From: Rhynchonema sp. JSB1_4
Taxonomy: Eukaryota; Nematoda; Chromadorea; Monhysterida; Xyalidae
DNA: 64,000 nt
Direction: 5' to 3'
Assembly: GCA_030248065.1 (NCBI GenBank)
Contig: JASAMV010003012.1
Coordinates: forward strand, 1-64,000
The notes under the pieces are model-generated. The model was not told where the DNA came from and made no database searches. It saw only the letters and a list, made by a program, of their open reading frames with translations. Each line of letters opens with the position of its first letter. Positions within the stretch are counted from its first letter, which is position 1. Below, piece by piece: positions 59,101-64,000 of the stretch. A program made the translations under genes and the position numbers.

Positions 59101-60008
59101 TCAAGCGAACCAAGCCACACCACACCGGGCGACTGGCGCGTCAGAGAGTCGCCTAGATAGAATGTCAATCTATACAGTTGCAGTCTAGGGCACATGAAGG
59201 TTTTGTGAGTGTGTCCAGATGAAAATTCCGAATATTCGGTTAAAAGACAACAACAACAAACTGCAGTAGATGCACGTACAAACAGCTGAAGCGCAAACGT
59301 TTGTATAAAGAACCTAAACGTACAAGTTAATACATCAAGTGGAACTTAAGCGTTCATTTCAATGCGGTTTTCATTCAAGAAAAAAGCCGGCGCACAAGTT
59401 AAAAGGCGCGCACACCTCTACCTACGTGGAGAGTGCGCCATTTTATCGGTTCCCAAATGTCATTTGCACACAGCTGCAATGCGGGCAGGAAAAGTTTCGC
59501 GAATAGCCTTTCTGTGTGTGGTGTGTGTTCCAGCAAGGCGCATGAGGTACAGGTCGGTCCTTGTAACAAGTTGGCATACGTATATGTACCAATGCATAAA
59601 TTTTTCAATTGGGAGCACAGTCCGTCTGTGGAGTGCAGTTACTCGATAATCCAAAAAAGCATTTTTGCACCCAGACCAACTTCAGGGAGCTGGAGCGGCG
59701 CCTGGTTTTTTTTGTACATGTGAACTGAAGCGCGACAAGTTGCGGTTCACTGGTTGCCGGTTTACTACAGTCTGCACCTACAAGACCTGTTTTCGGTTCT
59801 CCCAGTTGGTTGCGGTTTCAGAACGAACTGAAACTCACGAATTTTTTGTTCGTAAAGTTTCTCCAGGTGCAGTATTCGATCTGATACCACGTTTTCGACA
59901 ATTTCCTATACTTGTACGTGTGTACGTCTGGGGAATGTGAATCATATAGTAAGAGTATCACTCCGTTATTCATTCTGATTCTTCAAAACCAAGCGACCCG
60001 AGACACCG
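50121..60008. other. Upstream intron or promoter sequence of the SLC4A11-like gene
   Basis: 50121-50700 should hold the promoter for exon 1b, but I see no decisive element. 58767-58783 is a short AAT repeat. 50681-50790 and 58608-58712 share weak similarity (ATGCCA, then CACTCAYTYAGGGC and TTGACGAC motifs) and may be old repeats. No conserved exon is seen. Confidence 0.35.
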
Positions 60009-60140
60009 CCCCCCCCCCCCAACCCAAAAAAACCAAAAAAAAAACAAAAAAACAAAAAAAAAAAAAAAAAAAAAAAAACAAAAAAAACCCAAACCCCCCC
60101 CACCACCCCAAACCACAAAAAAAAAATTTAACCAACAAAA

Positions 60141-60172
<32 letters not shown>

Positions 60173-60281
60173 AAAAGAAAAAAAAAAAAAAAAAAAAAAA
60201 AATAATATTTTTCAAAAAAAAAAAAAAAAAACAAAAAACAAAAAACACAACAACAAAAAAAAAACAAAAAAAACAACAAAC

Positions 60282-60312
<31 letters not shown>

Positions 60313-60357
60313 AAAAAAAAAAAAAAAAAGAAAAAAAAAAAAAAAAAAAAAAAAAAA
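60009..60357. repeat. A-rich low-complexity tract with C interruptions
   Basis: About 350 bases, almost all A with scattered C runs and few G or T, opening with a run of C. The base mix is unlike everything around it. It may be a degenerate poly-A or microsatellite, or poor consensus in a homopolymer region. The Lys/Asn and Phe-rich open frames across it are artefacts. Confidence 0.85.
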
Positions 60358-63300
60358 TTATATCCAACATTCAGGACACAGTTTTGTATCTACACAGTAC
60401 TTTTGGATCAAACCATTGTGATTGCGTAATTACAACAAAAGACTGGTTTCCGTTGCCAGCACCATTTACCCCATTGTGACGGCGATGCGTGCGGAACTAC
60501 ATACGATAGAGTTAGTGGCATAAGAACTGTGCCAATCAGTTACAAGTTGTAGAACTTACAACATGTATAGACATTTTTTGGTACTGTAGGTCTGAAATTG
60601 TGAATGAGTAGCCAACTTTTAATACAAAACCGGGTATCGGGAAATGACGGATAATAAGGAACACATTATGCATTTAGCGAACGGCTGGAACTTGAACTAC
60701 TTATACATAGTTGTCGTAATTGCTTAACGTGTCGAAACGAAATCCACCAAGGTACATACGTACATGTATTTATTCATCCTGAAAATCACAGAAGTAACAA
60801 AACCGATTCCAACTACTGTATGCCTACAGTACATGTACCTGGCCAAGTACAGGGCAAAGGAGCAGAACGAACGACAGTTCAAAATCAAGATTGGGAACCG
60901 GGATGGCTAAATCTTTCGAGTGACCGGCAGACAGGCACCACCAGCCTGTTGCGTAAAAGACAAGGAGAGCGATCTGTACCCAATCTGTCCAACTGTGCGA
61001 TTACCTATACTTTTAATCGTGACACACCTACCGGGTTCTCGGTTGAGTCACTGCGCATGCCACAATCCGTATTCACTCCCTCGGGAAGCGCCACCATCGG
61101 GCAGAAAAGTTAGATGGAACGCGATAGCTGCCTAACGCTCATAAACAACTTTGCGCCACACGATCGGGCGCTGGAATTGGCATACGCAATTGAAGCACAC
61201 AGTTTTTATGACGTTTTTTTTCTTTGTTTCCTTTTCTGGAACTGTGGAACTCAACAGAACAAGCGCGTGCAATAAGCACATAAGCACGCGCGCAACATCA
61301 ACGTCTGCTGTGTGGTGCATTGCGCGTTGCGCGCGGTAGTGCGCGCTAGAATATGGTTCTGCGAAATAGTTACAAATTGCTTGTTTCGCTGCGCAGCATC
61401 ATCAGCTCCCTTCCGGTCCGATCGTGAGAACGGCCACTTGTATACACACGAAGCAGTCAGTCAGTTACCAGTATAAGTATACGTACCTACATACCCTACC
61501 AATCGAATAGTATATATATCTACAGGGGTGCCCAGGACTGAACGGAAGGACGCGCGATTCCGCGTGGAATAAAAAATGACGTTCCAATAAAAACAGAGCG
61601 ACCTGCACCGTTTTTGGTCCTGTGTGCGCATGCCTTGCGGCATCACGGCCGTCTAAGTGCTTACCGTTCAAGTTTGAATTTGAAGTCGCTCTCTCTCCCA
61701 TGCAATATGGCGCGGTCAAAAGCACGACCAACTTTCGACCAGTTGCAACAACGACAGAGCGCACACGCAGTAAGTCCAAGGAAATGAAGTTTCCATGGCG
61801 CGCCCGCGGACTGAACGGACAGTCTATACAATTTATGGCTTTGACTGGCCAAGATCATAGGGCTCTAACTCATTTCAACATTCGTAGAACAGCCACAGTG
61901 GGACCCGGTGAGATAGTATCTAAGATCCGAAAACTCGCCAAACCATCCATCATATGGATCAAACAGGGTGGCTTGACAGTTGGTGTCATGCAGATGTTAG
62001 CAATAGAAAATGGCCCGAACAACGTTTAGCCGTTCATATAGCGACAGAACGCCGAAATACACCCGCAGTACGAAGTGGGCACGAGAATTATACGACCATA
62101 ATACCAAGTGAGCCTGTGTTGGACATTTAGGCACACGGCGATCAAAACAACTTTTATTTCTTTTGGCATGGCCCACCTAGTGACATGCCCACAGCGCATA
62201 GTATAGTAGTAAAACAAGGGCGGCGCTGCAATGTGCACACACACACACACCCCTCTCACTCACACATGCCACAACACCTCTTAGAAATGGATAAATTCTT
62301 TAAGTGGCGCGTGTGCTGCTCGACTCGCGTAAGGCCGGCGCAAAAAGGGCAATGTCACAAAAAATGGGCTTATTGCGCCGTTTCGGCAGTTTTCGCTTGG
62401 TATGCCTCTTTCATCCACGCACATGTCGAGGGCGGGTGACAGCATCGGCCTATATGACGCTGGACCCTAGACGCGAGCGGCGGCTTATTTTTGACAGACT
62501 TGCAATATCGGTTGAGCCTGTATCACACTTATATAAAAGCAGATTGTCGAAGAACGTGGGGCTCTCACAGCTCCTCAGGCTGTATAAGTCAGAAAGGATT
62601 AAAAGAAGGGAAGTTTAGGTATGTGCGTAAGACGAAAGATGAGTAATGGTTCGCATGTATCGAAATGGCTGCCCATCCGCATTTTAATTTCCGCTGTTTA
62701 GCCAACATTCGAACCATGATACCAAACATCCCGCCACGTTTCGTGCCTACGACTCAGAAACCAGACAAGGAACAACCAGGAACAGCAAAGCTCAGCGTAC
62801 AGCCCTTTGATCGTTCACAAGGCAAATACCTACAGTATGAACGCTATTTGGTCTCATAAAAATTTGCACGAAGCAGGCTTGTGCTGGTTTGCTTACACGT
62901 TGCGTATCATGGCATTATGAAAATTATTAGAGACCCAAATTCGAGCTATGATGCAGAAACAATGGTACAGCCCAATAATGTAGCGCTGTTGGATGCAAAT
63001 TATGTTTTGTCATAGTTACACCATAGGGCCATTCAGTGTGCTACCACGTTTCAGCGGGCCATCATAAGCTCATGTACATGCATACATACCTACAATGTGG
63101 GTATTCCCAAATTTAGATATCACGTAATACTAGGTAGCCATTGTATCACGTGTTGATCATTAGCCAAATGCCACAAAAATAAAGTTTTTCAGTCAACTCG
63201 ACCAAATATACTAAATGCGACAGTGTTCAAATATATGTGAAAAAACAAGCTCCACGATGACAAATTTCGCAGATTGGTGGTAAACATAAGCTCCTACACG

Positions 63301-63796
63301 GCAGACGAATGGAAGCGCACAGCTATTAATCATACTCCCCCACCAATTCACGTTAACCATATGCAATTGTCGACGATGCAATTATTGATTTATGTTCAAT
63401 CCATTCGCACCGGTACACGCACGAATTACGCATAACACCACAAGGCAAGTTATTGCATCTGGGTCCTAGCTCTCTTTGGTTTAAATGGAGGACCGGCTGA
63501 GTTTGGTAGAATACGATCAAACCAATTCTTTTAAAATGCAATATCGACAACAGGATTCTACCCTCCGCTTACAACACCAAAGTTTCATGATTCTTGAAAA
63601 TGGTTTCAAAGCAGTCAAAACCCGTCATAAAATCACGCACTCAACCGGCGCTAAGCATGCCGTCACAGAATTCATTGGAATTCGTCACCGCTCAGCCCAT
63701 GGTCAATCAATTCAATGTCATACAAGTTTATATCACTTTAAATAAATATGATTATCAGAAAACCAAATGATGAAGTATGGCTTTGGAGACACTTAC
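60358..63796. other. Intron sequence after exon 1a
   Basis: First 3.4 kb of the intron that follows exon 1a on the minus strand. No conserved exon is found. A short CA tract lies at 62237-62252. Confidence 0.4.
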
Positions 63797-63941
63797 CCAA
63801 GTCGATGTCGGGGTCGTTGGTAACAAATCTCAGGTCCTGCACCGAATCGAAACACGATTCCTGCTCAGACACCATGCTGATTATTGACGGCGAATGACGA
63901 CCGCCGCTCGCTGAACCTGAATAAGCGGATTGGTTATCCAT
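63797..63941 (-). CDS. slc4a11: Alternative first exon (1a) of the SLC4A11-like gene
   Basis: ATG 63941-63939 has A at -3 and G at +4, with an in-frame TAA upstream. It opens a 48-residue frame (MDNQSAYSGSASGG, later DLRFVTNDPDIDL) that ends at a strong donor, G|GTAAGTG, at 63797. The donor is in phase 1, the same phase as exon 1b, so it fits the acceptor at 30473 directly (DIDLVNMPDML). That would give a protein of about 1234 residues and a first intron of 33 kb. Short acidic, Ser-rich leaders are usual for SLC4A11 isoforms. The exon could instead belong to an unrelated minus-strand gene, since only phase and position link it. Confidence 0.55.
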
Positions 63942-64000
63942 ATTTGGACTTGCCGTTTCTTATTCACTTCAAGACGTTTAACCTCACGTCAGCCGGGCTA

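Noticed and set aside
59912..60279. Lys/Asn-rich and Phe-rich open frames
   Set aside because: Artefacts of the A-rich low-complexity tract.

Overview
This window is eukaryotic. It has interrupted genes with GT-AG introns, long introns, and many dispersed inverted repeats. The proteins are metazoan. Two clues point to a nematode, or at least an ecdysozoan: a degenerate interstitial TTAGGC array (10834-10920, the nematode telomere hexamer) and a myosuppressin/FMRFamide-receptor-like (DMSR/Srw-type) GPCR. The clade call is an inference and no species is proposed.

I could rebuild three protein-coding genes exon by exon, with splice phases that close. (1) 1632-3431, plus strand: a LEPROT/Vps55-family four-helix endosomal membrane protein. 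Its first coding exon is unresolved. (2) 18698-22395, plus strand: an eight-exon, 640-residue peptide GPCR with a long cytoplasmic tail. (3) 24011 to 63941, minus strand: an SLC4A11-type solute carrier. Its 18 short conserved exons (24011-28927) encode about 795 residues. Upstream are two unusually large exons (29300-30472 and 48770-50120) rich in Ser, Thr and acidic residues, and a small far-upstream exon (63797-63941). The two outer exons both end in phase 1 and fit the same acceptor, so they look like alternative first exons giving proteins of about 1636 or 1234 residues. Genes 2 and 3 are convergent, with stop codons about 1.6 kb apart.

The rest is non-coding and repeat-rich. 154-1631 and the second LEPROT intron hold GC-rich foldback repeats. 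3432-18697 is intergenic. It carries a Harbinger-like foldback with a TAA target duplication (8123-8846), the telomere-like array, a Tc1/mariner-like element with TA-flanked 30-bp termini (12360-13835), a C-rich dispersed repeat family, one copy of a 226-bp MITE (16398-16623) and a 276-bp MITE. The long SLC4A11 introns (30473-63796) hold a perfect 598-bp TG microsatellite, the second copy of the 226-bp MITE (about 98% identical), a small TWA-type MITE, a tRNA-derived SINE-like remnant, a hAT-like MITE with an exact 8-bp target duplication, and A/C-rich low-complexity sequence that may be an assembly artefact.

I saw no rRNA gene, no convincing intact tRNA gene, no CRISPR array and no prokaryotic operon structure. 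The three genes all encode membrane proteins but show no obvious functional link.
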